This document shows, in pieces, positions 46,010 to 55,500 of a stretch of 63,821 nt of DNA. The stretch comes from Verrucomicrobiales bacterium (lineage in GTDB: Bacteria > Verrucomicrobiota > Verrucomicrobiia > Limisphaerales > CAIMTB01). Below the pieces are notes generated by a model that searched no databases, was not told where the DNA came from, and saw only the letters and a program-made list of their open reading frames with translations. Every line of letters starts with the position of its first letter. Position 1 is the first letter of the stretch. The DNA lies in assembly GCA_016795425.1 (NCBI GenBank), contig JAEUHG010000154.1, forward strand, positions 1 through 63,821, in the 5' to 3' direction. The position numbers and the translations under genes are program-made.

Positions 46010-47170
46010 TCAGTAGATGATCAGAAACGAATGGTTCGGAAGAGCGACAGCGGCCACCAGGCTCCACGCCGGCAATCCAGGCGCCCGTTCGATGGCGGAA
46101 GTGGGCTTGCCGGTTCCGGAGAACATCTGCCAGGCCACCTCCCCGCCCTTGCCCCAGGCGGTGCCTTCGGTCCATGTCAGCAGGATCTGGTCACGGCCAT
46201 TGCCCACCGCGATCGGGTGCTTGCGAGTGGGACCGGGCAAAGGTCCGGCGGGCGGTTCAACCTGTCCCGAGCGAGGGTCCAGTCGAGCGAAGTAGACATT
46301 GCCGGTGCTCTCCCACGCCGTCAGGACGCGGGTGGGTGCCGGCGAGAAAGAGGTGCTGCTCATCGGGCACATTCCCACCTCCCAAGGGTGTGAGAAGAGG
46401 AGTTGGAAGTCGGTCGCTTCTGCTCGAGCGAAGAGCAGCGTTTGGTCGCGATGCAGGGTGTCGCGAGCGGCGCGGTAAGAGATGAACAGATTTCCCTGAG
46501 CGTCCGCGAACGTCTTCAATCCGCAGCAGCCACAGGCGCCCGTGGAGCTATCCACGGCGCGTCGTTCCGGGCCGAATTGACCGCCGTCATTCGTTGAATG
46601 GGCCACGAACACCGCCCGGTCCTGTTCGCTGGAGGAAGTTCCTGGCACTGGGGCATGCCAGACGACCCAGACATTGCCGTTGGCATCGGCAGCCACCGAC
46701 CCGCCTCCGTCGAGTCCCCGGGCACGGGAAATCACATCGCGCTCCGGTTCAAAACCCCGTCCATCGACCGTCAGCCGGGTGTAGAGCATCGGCGCCTGAT
46801 GGTGGTCTCCCCCCTTGGGTGCGGGCCCATTCCAGGCGACGTGCACCCTGCCGCCTTTTCCCACCGCAAGTTGACCGCCGCGAATAGTCCCGGTGGCCAT
46901 CACGCTCCCGCGGCGGTGATTCACCGGAACGGGTGGTGAGAAGTTGTCGTCTTTCCAGTCGCGCCGGACGTAAAACAAGTCGCCCGCCGACGCTTCGCCT
47001 TTGAAATAGAGCAGGTGCAAGGTTCCGCGGGGGTCCAGAACCGCCTGGGGTTGGATTCCGCCTTCGGGCACGCGGATCCATTGGACGGCATCGGCAGCGG
47101 CCACTTGCGGCTGGGTGAGTCCCAGGGCTCCCAGCAGCGGGAACAGTCGGAGGCAGGCGGGCGTTGGCAT
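46010..47170 (-). CDS. Secreted BNR/sialidase-like beta-propeller protein
   Basis: 386 residues with a signal peptide ending near AAADA. The mature protein is a repeated beta-sheet blade pattern: GTLHLLYFKGEASAGDLFYVRRDW, GRVHVAWNG, GNVWVVWHAPV, GNLFISYRAARDTLHRDQTLLFARA, and DQILLTWTEG. Several copies resemble BNR/Asp-box strands, as in exo-sialidases, but I cannot place the arginine triad or Asp/Glu/Tyr acid set, so enzyme activity is unproven. A CGCCG segment lies in the middle. It is upstream of the heparinase gene and probably co-transcribed. Confidence 0.75.
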   Translation of the reverse strand: MPTPACLRLFPLLGALGLTQPQVAAADAVQWIRVPEGGIQPQAVLDPRGTLHLLYFKGEASAGDLFYVRRDWKDDNFSPPVPVNHRRGSVMATGTIRGGQLAVGKGGRVHVAWNGPAPKGGDHHQAPMLYTRLTVDGRGFEPERDVISRARGLDGGGSVAADANGNVWVVWHAPVPGTSSSEQDRAVFVAHSTNDGGQFGPERRAVDSSTGACGCCGLKTFADAQGNLFISYRAARDTLHRDQTLLFARAEATDFQLLFSHPWEVGMCPMSSTSFSPAPTRVLTAWESTGNVYFARLDPRSGQVEPPAGPLPGPTRKHPIAVGNGRDQILLTWTEGTAWGKGGEVAWQMFSGTGKPTSAIERAPGLPAWSLVAAVALPNHSFLIIY

Positions 47171-47354
47171 GCGAATGCGCGGATTTTGATCGGATCGAGG
47201 CTAATTGGAACCAGGAATCGACGGCATGCCGCCACCCGGCACAGAGTCGAAGGGTTGCGGGCCGGGGATCGAGGCGCGGAAGAGGTGAAGCAGTGAACTC
47301 TTTTGGGCTGGGATTGAATATCGACGCACCGTTTGCGGTCTGTGAGGAAGAGCC

Positions 47355-49034
47355 ATGGCGTACAATGGCTTGATCGCCCTCACCAGCACCGCCGCTGGAA
47401 TGCTGTTCCTTGCGGCCGGGTTTGTCGTGCCCGCGCATCTCCGCGCCACCGATCGCACCGTTCTCGAATGGGCCGGCAAGGGAACCTCGAACCTGGTCGA
47501 TCACGCTGCCCAGGCGTTCGCGACTCATCGACCCGGCGTCGCCCGCTTGCTCTACCAAGCCGTGCAGGTCCACCTTCCGGCCACTCCAGGCGTGGAGGAA
47601 GCCCAGGCCCGGATCCGCGCCGCCATGCAGGTTTGGCCCGCGCAGGCGCGTTGGGGTGCGGCCAACCCATGGCTCGATCGTCACGTGGGACCGGCGGCCT
47701 CGGGTTCCGGTGGTCAGGAAGCGCGGGTGCTCGACTGGGCATTGCCGGACGCAGGGCGCGCGGGCCTGGCGGCTGGCCTGGCCCAAAGCACCCATCCGAC
47801 GGTCATGCCATTGCTGGCGTGCCGGCGCTTGGAACGTACGGTGTTGTTGCCGCCGGCCTCCTCGGCCTCCGGGCAACCCTTGGACATGGCTCTCCTGGTG
47901 GCGGCGGCGTTGGCGGAGAACGGACGTCTTCATCCCGGATTGGCCCTGGCTTTCGAACGGGCGGCAACCCAGGCCGAGCGTGGCGGGGACACGATGCCGC
48001 TGGAGAGTGGATTGCTGGATTTGCTGGCCATGATGCGCCGAATGGACTGGGAACAGATGGCCACCGTGACCGAGCGTTGCGAGGACCTGGTGGCGTTGCA
48101 CGGGTTGGTATCGGCCTCCGGAATGGACGGTCAGGAATGGGCCAATCTGTTCGCCGCAGTGACGACCTCGGGCAGTGCGCGGGAGGTGGCGTACTATGCC
48201 GAACGGCATGGGAAAGAAGGCATGGCCGACCTGGCATCGACCTTCGCCCTGGGGGACGGTGCGGTCCGGTTGCTCTTGGAGCGGGGCTGGCGCGTGCATG
48301 ATCCCACGCTGCGATCGCAATTGATGAAGTCAGTGCCTTGGACCCGCGCATCGGAGTTGCTCCTTGGCTTCGTGGCGCGGTCGCCGCGCTTCGGTGTGGC
48401 GTTGAAATACCTGCTTTGGGCCGACGGCCTGTTGCTGTTGCTGATTGGGATCAGTCGTGGGCATCAATACCTGATGATCGACGGGACCCGCCGGGAGAGC
48501 CGGCCGCCGAATCTAGGGTTTCAATCGGCGATGGCGGTGGCGGGCACGGTCTTCCTGTGTGTTGCCTTGGAACCATTTCTTTCGATGAAAACACTGGCCC
48601 CGGAGATTCAGAGTGCCAGTTTTCAGCCGGTACTGAGGGCCCGGCTCCGGATCGAAGCCCCTCCAGTAGCCAATGCTGCCATGAATGTGAATATCCTCGG
48701 GATGTTGATCGCGTTCTTCGCGATCCAATTCGTCATTTACCTCGTCGGGCTCTCGCGTCTGCGGAGCATTCGCACGCAATTGGTGGAATCGGCGACCAAA
48801 CTTCGGCTCCTGGACAATGAGGAATCGATGTTCGATGCGCCGCTTTATCTTGGCATTGCCGGGAGTGTGCTGGCCCTGGTGCTGCGGCTCACCGGCTTTG
48901 GGGACGTCAGCCTCATGGCTTCCTATTCTTCGACCCTGTTCGGCATCCTCTTTTGCTTCATCCTCAAGGTGATGCACGTCCGCCCCTACCGGCAGCAGTT
49001 GATTCTGGAGTCGACCGACGACACCCGACCATGA
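47355..49034 (+). CDS. Large polytopic membrane protein, possible ExbB/TolQ/MotA-like C-terminus
   Basis: 559 residues with a good GAGGAAG ribosome site. Hydrophobic segments: 7-27, then a helical soluble part of about 320 residues, then about 349-366, 388-408, 446-467, 493-512 and 523-543. The last pair reads DAPLYLGIAGSVLALVLRL and SSTLFGILFCFILKVMHV with 10 residues between. This is reminiscent of TM2 and TM3 of ExbB/TolQ/MotA (P..LG..GTV... then ...TT.G......), but the rest matches no family I know. Its TGA overlaps the next gene's ATG (ATGA). A rotary-stator role is inference; a Verrucomicrobiota-specific membrane protein is the safe call. Confidence 0.75.
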   Translation: MAYNGLIALTSTAAGMLFLAAGFVVPAHLRATDRTVLEWAGKGTSNLVDHAAQAFATHRPGVARLLYQAVQVHLPATPGVEEAQARIRAAMQVWPAQARWGAANPWLDRHVGPAASGSGGQEARVLDWALPDAGRAGLAAGLAQSTHPTVMPLLACRRLERTVLLPPASSASGQPLDMALLVAAALAENGRLHPGLALAFERAATQAERGGDTMPLESGLLDLLAMMRRMDWEQMATVTERCEDLVALHGLVSASGMDGQEWANLFAAVTTSGSAREVAYYAERHGKEGMADLASTFALGDGAVRLLLERGWRVHDPTLRSQLMKSVPWTRASELLLGFVARSPRFGVALKYLLWADGLLLLLIGISRGHQYLMIDGTRRESRPPNLGFQSAMAVAGTVFLCVALEPFLSMKTLAPEIQSASFQPVLRARLRIEAPPVANAAMNVNILGMLIAFFAIQFVIYLVGLSRLRSIRTQLVESATKLRLLDNEESMFDAPLYLGIAGSVLALVLRLTGFGDVSLMASYSSTLFGILFCFILKVMHVRPYRQQLILESTDDTRP

Positions 49035-50533
49035 ACCGATCGATCCTCCTGGTCATTTGCGACTTCCTGATTCTGACGTTGTTGTCGTTCGTTCAGTTCG
49101 ACAGCACTTCGACCGAGTCCGCCTCGACGGCGGATCCCAGGACCCACACCGCGGTGCAGGTGTCGGCCCCGGCCATGACCAACATGGTGGCGACGTTGGC
49201 CATGGCGCTCGAACTGGAGCGTCAACAACGCGCGGTCCTGACGAACGCTCTGGTCACAAGCCGCGCGGAGTTGGAGCGGAAACTTCAACAGCTCGCCGAA
49301 CGGGAACTGAACCTTTCCAACGCCCAGCAACGTCTCACGGTCTCCGAGACGGAGGCGCGGCGGTTGGCCGAGGAACGGGCGCAGCTCGAGAAGACCCAGA
49401 GCGAAGCACTGGCGAGTGTGCAATCACTGCAGAAGGCCTTCGAGACGACGCGCCAGGGCAGCGAGAACCTACAGGCGCGATTGTCCGATTCCACTCGCGA
49501 AGCCGCCGAAGCCAAGGCCCGGTTGGAGATGATGCAGATGGAGCTGGCCCGCCGCCAACAGGAGACCCAGGAGATGAACCAGCGGATGGCCAAGCTCAAT
49601 GAAGCGGCAGAGGCCCTCAAGAACGAGAAACAACAGCTCCTCGTGGACCTGCGCCAAACGGAGGTCGAAGCCCGCCACGCCCGATCGGAAGTGAGCAATC
49701 TCAACGAGCGCCTTTCGGCGGTGAACCAGGAGAAGGCGCAACTCGCAGCCACGGCGGCCCAGTTGGCCACCAACGTCGGAAGTCTCGCAGAGAAATCCAG
49801 TGCCATCCAGGAAACCATCGAGCGCCAAATCCGGCTCCCGGCCAACACCATCTACGGGGATTTTATCAGCAACCGCGTCGAAACCCTCATGACGGGTACC
49901 ACCCGGGGCGGACTCGGACAGGAGTTGAATCGCGATCGCAAAGGCGCCTGTGTTCTCATGAAGAGCGGAGGCAATTTGTTCGCCGTCATTCACCTGGAAT
50001 CCGCTGCCATCCGAATCTGGCCGCCGGATGCGCCCTGGAGCGCCTTGGGCGTGGAACTGCGGCGTGGGAATGCGAAAATCGCCGCCTCGCAATTCGCCAT
50101 GCTCAAGGACGACCCGCGCGTCATCGTCATCCCGATCTCCCCCGGCGATGCGGAAGTGCTGGGCGCGCGCGTGTATGAGGTCGCCACCGACCCCACGCAA
50201 TTCGCCGAAGCCGTGGTTGTAGGGGCGGAGGAACGGTACTACGGCGAGACGGCCTACCAATTGAGCGCCGAAAGCCCGGGTTACATCGAGATGGAACGTT
50301 CGACGTTTCGACGGTTGCTCGGCGAGTTCTCACCGAAGAAAGGGGACCTCGTTTTCACGCGAACCGGGTTGTTGCTCGGGGTCATGGTCAATGGAGACCG
50401 TTGCCGGTTGGTGGACAAGATCGAAACCCTCCAGGCCTTTCGGTGCGGATCGCAACTGAACGTGAGTCAGAATTCCCATATCCTTCGGACCGCCTTCGCC
50501 ATTCTCGAAAAGCAACCCTATCCACTGAGGTAG
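49031..50533 (+). CDS. Single-TM coiled-coil protein with conserved-type Asp in the membrane helix
   Basis: 500 residues; ATG at 49031 overlaps the upstream stop as ATGA, implying translational coupling. The N-terminal helix ILLVICDFLILTLLSFVQF (4-23) carries an in-membrane aspartate, Asp11, in a context (DFLILTLLSFV) resembling the proton-pathway Asp of ExbD/TolR (DVMLVLLIIFM). A long coiled coil spans about 60-266 with heptad Leu/Ala and many Glu/Arg/Gln. Residues about 275-500 form a globular domain beginning IYGDFISNRVETLM with motifs RDRKGACVLMKSGG and FTRTGLLLGVMVNGDRC, possibly a trypsin-like fold lacking the catalytic triad. Function unknown. Confidence 0.75.
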   Translation: MNRSILLVICDFLILTLLSFVQFDSTSTESASTADPRTHTAVQVSAPAMTNMVATLAMALELERQQRAVLTNALVTSRAELERKLQQLAERELNLSNAQQRLTVSETEARRLAEERAQLEKTQSEALASVQSLQKAFETTRQGSENLQARLSDSTREAAEAKARLEMMQMELARRQQETQEMNQRMAKLNEAAEALKNEKQQLLVDLRQTEVEARHARSEVSNLNERLSAVNQEKAQLAATAAQLATNVGSLAEKSSAIQETIERQIRLPANTIYGDFISNRVETLMTGTTRGGLGQELNRDRKGACVLMKSGGNLFAVIHLESAAIRIWPPDAPWSALGVELRRGNAKIAASQFAMLKDDPRVIVIPISPGDAEVLGARVYEVATDPTQFAEAVVVGAEERYYGETAYQLSAESPGYIEMERSTFRRLLGEFSPKKGDLVFTRTGLLLGVMVNGDRCRLVDKIETLQAFRCGSQLNVSQNSHILRTAFAILEKQPYPLR

Positions 50534-50701
50534 GTGTTGGCGCCAGGCGCCCCGAAATGGGATGCGGCCCTTCTGGACCCCACGCCAACGGAGGTGGACC
50601 CTGTCAGGCATCCACAGGGCAGTCCCGTCCCCGCTTGGCGACAGCTCGGCCCGGGTCCGATGCCTCGGCGAGGCCGGCGGGCACGGTCGTGGCCATTTCC
50701 G

Positions 50702-52147
50702 CTACCAAACCAGGGTTTGCACCGAACGCCCCGGGGCCGATACTTCGAAACGTTGGCCCTTTGACTCGACCGAGAGGTCCTTGGCTTCGTTGGTCGTGTT
50801 GGCGATGATCAGGACCAAGGACCCATCAGGATTCCGGAATGCCACGTGGTTCAGGTCTCTGTTGGCCGGATCGCTGGCCAACCGGACCGCCCCGCGCTGC
50901 ACGTGTTTCGAGAAGTGTCCGTAGTTATAGAACTCGAACAGTTCTTCCACCTGCAGGGTGTTCGAATGCAATTTGAGGGCCGCGTGGGTCGCCGGGAATG
51001 GGCCGTTGTTGGGACGTCCCTGATCATCGAGCATGATTACCCAGGCGTTGTAACTGCTGGCCCAGTTGCGAAAGCGCTGAATCAGGTCATGCGCACCCCA
51101 CAACGTGAATACGGAGCCTTCCGTGAAATGGATCGGGACTTTGGGAAACTCGGCGTGGAACCGGGACATGCCCTCGGGGTCTCCCACGTACCCGTGGAAG
51201 GCGACCCCATCGACGAACGCCGCCGCTCCGGGATCGGAGAGAATCGCACGCGGATAGGGTAGACCGGGGTCGTCGCCCTTGGACTCGAGGTTGTAATTGT
51301 GGTCGTAGCACCAGATTCGTGTCTTCAGCCCGGCCTGACGCAGCGCGGGACCCAGATGGTCCCGGATGAAATCCCGTTCCTGTTCGCCGGTCCAATGACA
51401 CGATGGATAGTGCCACTTCGGATCCTTCTCTTTGGCGCGATCAACGCCGGGTTCGTTCTGCACCGTCACGGCATGGATCGGAATGCCCTCGGCCTGGTAG
51501 GCTTGGATGAACCGGACGAAGTACTGGGCGTAAACCGGATACCATTTGGACAGCAGGTGGCCCCCGATCAGGGTGCCGTTGCTCTTCATCCAGCCCGGAG
51601 GACTCCACGGCGACGCAAAGAACAGCAGGTCCGGATTGCGGCGCCGCGCGAGTTGGAGGACGGGCAGGATGTAGGCGTGATCCTTCTCGATGGAAAAGTG
51701 CTCCAGCCGCGGGTCGGTCTGGCCCTGGGGTAAATCGCAGTAGGAGTACCACGGGTCCCCAGTGAAATCCGGCGTGCCAATGCAGACCCGCATCAGGTTC
51801 ATGCCGATGCCCGATGTCGGGTGCACCAGCCGGTCCATGACCCGCTCACGTTCCGGCTTGGGGAGTCGGAAAAGATTCGAACACGTTGTCGGTTCCAAGG
51901 ATGCCCCAATGCCCAGGAGGGTCTGGAAGGTCGTCGACGGGTCGACCGTGATGCAAAGGCGCCGGGTGTCGGTTTTCGTCGCGTCCGAGTTCGACCAGTT
52001 TAGGTCGGCGATTTCCGCGTGACGTTGGCGGAGGTCTTCGGTGGTTCGCCAGCCGCGCGGAGAACGCGGGCCGCCGGGATCGGCGCACCAGGCGTTCCCC
52101 ACCAGGAACAACGCGGCAACGTGGATCAGAAAGGATGGCGAGGGCAC
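50702..52147 (-). CDS. Glycoside hydrolase family 30 protein
   Basis: About 481 residues from a GTG at 52147, chosen because it gives a clean signal peptide (SFLIHVAALFLVGNAWC); the open frame upstream is unrelated. GH30 enzymes are retaining beta-glycosidases such as glucosylceramidases and beta-1,6-glucanases. The domain opens with GIGASLEPTTCSNLF; the acid/base Glu is in TVQNEPGVD and the nucleophile Glu in IHFTEGSVF, with SPWSPPGWMKSNGTLIGG between. A C-terminal beta-sandwich follows (VRLASDPANRDLNHVAFRNPDGSLVLI). It is probably secreted. It shares no obvious operon, being convergent with the coiled-coil gene. Confidence 0.9.
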   Translation of the reverse strand: MPSPSFLIHVAALFLVGNAWCADPGGPRSPRGWRTTEDLRQRHAEIADLNWSNSDATKTDTRRLCITVDPSTTFQTLLGIGASLEPTTCSNLFRLPKPERERVMDRLVHPTSGIGMNLMRVCIGTPDFTGDPWYSYCDLPQGQTDPRLEHFSIEKDHAYILPVLQLARRRNPDLLFFASPWSPPGWMKSNGTLIGGHLLSKWYPVYAQYFVRFIQAYQAEGIPIHAVTVQNEPGVDRAKEKDPKWHYPSCHWTGEQERDFIRDHLGPALRQAGLKTRIWCYDHNYNLESKGDDPGLPYPRAILSDPGAAAFVDGVAFHGYVGDPEGMSRFHAEFPKVPIHFTEGSVFTLWGAHDLIQRFRNWASSYNAWVIMLDDQGRPNNGPFPATHAALKLHSNTLQVEELFEFYNYGHFSKHVQRGAVRLASDPANRDLNHVAFRNPDGSLVLIIANTTNEAKDLSVESKGQRFEVSAPGRSVQTLVW

Positions 52148-52526
52148 GGGCGAATAATGCCACGGCGGGCAGGGCGGCGGACAAGCGGGATTACGCGGGG
52201 AAATGCGGCCGAGGGCCGTTCCGGTCGGGAATCGCCGTGCTGGGAAAGCGGCAGGGGACTGCCGCAGTCCACGACGCTTCGCGCCAGGTCGCGCCCGGGG
52301 CCAGGCCAACGCTGGTCGTCGTGGAGTGCGGGAGTCCTCTCCCGTTATTTCAAAGGAAGTCGAGAGGGCGACGCGGAGAGGCGTCCAACGGCGGATGGAG
52401 GCGAGCCGCAGGCACGGGAGGCCTGGTCCCCGATCGGACCAGCGAGCGGCTGAAGTGGTCCCCTGGCGTACCGCGTAAGCTCAGCAATGCGAAGATCCTT
52501 ATAGCCATTTATCGAAATTTAATTTA

Positions 52527-52532
52527 TATAAT
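52527..52532 (+). promoter_or_regulatory. Candidate -10 box (TATAAT)
   Basis: A perfect TATAAT, 65 bases before the cytochrome ATG, within an AT-rich stretch. No good -35 hexamer is found at 16-18 bases upstream, so activation by a regulator would be needed if it is real. Confidence 0.4.
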
Positions 52533-52546
52533 CAAATGCGTGTTCA

Positions 52547-52563
52547 CTCATTAATAGAATGAG
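52547..52563. repeat. Short inverted repeat, possible operator
   Basis: CTCATT (52547-52552) and AATGAG (52558-52563) separated by AATAG. It lies between the candidate -10 box and the cytochrome start codon, where an operator could control transcription. Only six base pairs, so chance is possible. Confidence 0.3.
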
Positions 52564-52596
52564 CCGACGCCAAGTCGACCCGATCGTTATTGCCTT

Positions 52597-55500
52597 ATGA
52601 ACCCTTCCTCTCGTGATCCGGCCCCTCGGAAACCTCGCTCCCTTCAACCCTTGGACCGGCGGGTGGCGCCGCGAGCGGGATCACGGTCTGGATGGAGCCT
52701 GGTGGTCGCCATTCTGTGCGCTTGGGGGCTCGCCCTCGAGAGTCGGGGGGCCACTGCCAGCCTGCTGGGTTGGAACAACCTCGGCATGCACTGCATGGAC
52801 AGCGACTACTCGGTCTTCTCGATTCTTCCGCCTTACAACACCATCGAAGCTCAACTCATTGTCGGCGGCAAATTGGTCCGATCAGGGAACGGCTACTCGG
52901 TCACCTATGAGGCGGTCGCCGACCCCGATGGCTCGATCAATTCGACCTCAATCGGCAAAGGCAATTTCTACGATTTCACGGCCTCCCTGTACGGTCCCTT
53001 GGCGCCCGACCAAGGCCTGGCCGGTTGGGGGATGCCCGGCCCCTCCAATATCCCGCAGTCGATGCTTTTCGAGGCTCTGAATCAACCGGTGCCGGGTGTC
53101 TTCACCCCGGTCCATTGGTTTCGGGCGGAGGGCATACCCATCACCCCTTACGACGATGCTGGAAACAAGAATCCCTATCCTCTCTTGCGGCTCGTCGCGC
53201 GAAACGGCTCGGGTCAAGTCATTGCGCGCAGTGATATTGTCGCCCCTGTCTCCGATGAGATGGATTGCTCGGTGTGCCATGGATCCAAAGAGACCTTTCG
53301 AGAGAACATTCTGTCCATGCACGACGCCAAGGAATTCGCCCGTGATCCTGTCGCCTACGGGCAGGCGCTGCAGGCGATGAATTACCGGCCGGACGGGCTG
53401 CTGCCGACGGCACAGCATGGACAACCGATTCTGTGCGCCAAGTGCCATGCTTCGGAGGCTTTGGGGACCAAGAGTTTTGGCACCATTCCTCCGCTGACCA
53501 CCTCGATGCATGCCATGCATGCGACCGTGCACGACCCGGTGACCGCGAAGCCGCTCGGGGCGATCGACAACCGGTCGGCCTGTTACCGATGTCATCCTGG
53601 TTCCGATACCCGATGCCTGCGAGGCGCCATGGGAGGCGCCATCGCTCCGGACGGAACGATGTCCATGCAGTGCCAGAGTTGCCATGGCGGCATGGCGCAG
53701 GTGGGCTCGCCCGATCGCGTGGGGTGGCTGATGGAGCCGAATTGCCAGAGCTGCCACACCGGGACGGCCACCCATAACAACGGACAGATCCGGTACACAT
53801 CGGTGTTTGAGACCAACGGCACCGAGCGCGTCGCGGTGGATTCGACCTTCGCCACGAACCCGAACACCCCGGCCTCGGGAATTTCCCTTTATCGGTTCTC
53901 GGTCGGTCATGGGGGGCTCCAATGTTCCGCGTGCCATGGTTCGACCCACGCCGAATTCCCGGCGACCCATCGCAATGACAACCTCCGGAACGTGCAACTG
54001 CAGGGGCACGCTGGCGTCACGGTCGAGTGCACCGCGTGCCATACGACGATGCCGTCGACGATCAATGGGGGACCCCACGGCATGCATCCGCTGGGCCAGG
54101 GCTGGGTGGAATCGCATCACGACGCCATTGAGCAGGTTGGACTCGCAGCCTGTCAGGCGTGCCACGGATCCGACCATCGCGGCACGGTGCTTTCGCGCGT
54201 CCAGGCCAACCGATCGTTCCGCATCGAGGACGGCGACACGGTCAACTTCTACCGTGGCGCCACGGTCGGGTGCTACACGTGCCACGACGGGCCTTCGGAC
54301 GACGACATGAATGGTGCCGCCGCTCCGTCCATCATGGACGTGGCCGCGCGCACCACCGCCGGGGTGCCGGTCGATCTGGTCCTCCCCGTAGGAAATGCCT
54401 CGGCAGTGCTGCGAGTCATCACCCAACCGGCCCATGGCGCGGTCGGTCTTAGCAACCACGTCGCGACCTATTTCCCTGACGAAGGATTCACCGGCACGGA
54501 CACTTTTACGTTCGCCGCGTATGACGGTGCCAAGAATTCTGCGCTCGCCACTGGTACCATCACGGTGGTGGCCGGCGATGCCCACGCCCAGGCACCCCTG
54601 ATCGATGTCAGTCCGGCTTCTCGGACTGTGGCCGCCGGAGCACCGGCATCGATGACAGTGGCGGCAAGCGGGGGAGTTCTCCACTACCAATGGTTTCGCG
54701 ATGGATGGCCGCTGGCCGGAGCCAATGAGGCCACTCTAACATTCCCTGCGGTGACGATGGCGGACGCCGGAACCTACGTGGTTCTGGTCACCGACGCCGT
54801 CGGATCGACTGCCAGCTCGCCGGCGCTGTTAACCGTCGCCAATCCGGTAGTCATCACGCGGCAACCCGTCAATGCCACCGTCATCGCGGGTTCGACGGTC
54901 ACATTCAGCGTCACGGCGACGGGCACGGGGCCGATCGCCTACCAATGGACTCGGAATGGCAGTGCCATCAGCGGGGCGACCGGGGCGTCGCTGCGGCTGT
55001 CCAATGTCACGTTGGGCCAGGCGGGCAACTATCAGGTTCGCGTCTCCAACCCTGCTGGGAGCGTGCTCAGTGGCATCGCGGTACTTACCGTTCAAGCCGC
55101 TCCGAGCATCACACGCCAACCGCAAAGTCAGACGGTGGTGGAAGGGCGTAGCGTGACCTTCTCAGTGAGCGCCACCGGATTTCCCGCTCCAACGTTCCAG
55201 TGGTACAAGAACTCGGTGGCGGTGGCGGGCGCCACGGGCGCTACGCTGGTCATTCCCGTGGTGACCCGGTCGGATGCGGGCCGCTACAGTGTCCGAGTCT
55301 CGAACCGCCTCGGGTCGGTGACAAGTACCGCGGCACAACTGACGGTCCAGGCAGCGGCTCCGACGATCACCGGATTCAGCCCCACCTCAGGCGGAGTTGG
55401 CGCCGCGGTCACACTCTCCGGCGCCAACCTAACCGGGGCGACCTCAGTCAAATTCAATGGAACGGTCGCGGCTTTCGCAGTGGTCGGCCCGGGCACGATC

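Larger units (their letters stand above)
52148..52596. other. Intergenic region with an AT-rich island upstream of the cytochrome gene
   Basis: The first 350 bases are GC-rich and show no gene. From about 52490 to 52563 the composition becomes strongly AT-rich, unlike almost anything else in the window. It holds a TATAAT hexamer and a short inverted repeat (described separately), so this is probably the promoter of the multiheme cytochrome gene. Confidence 0.55.
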
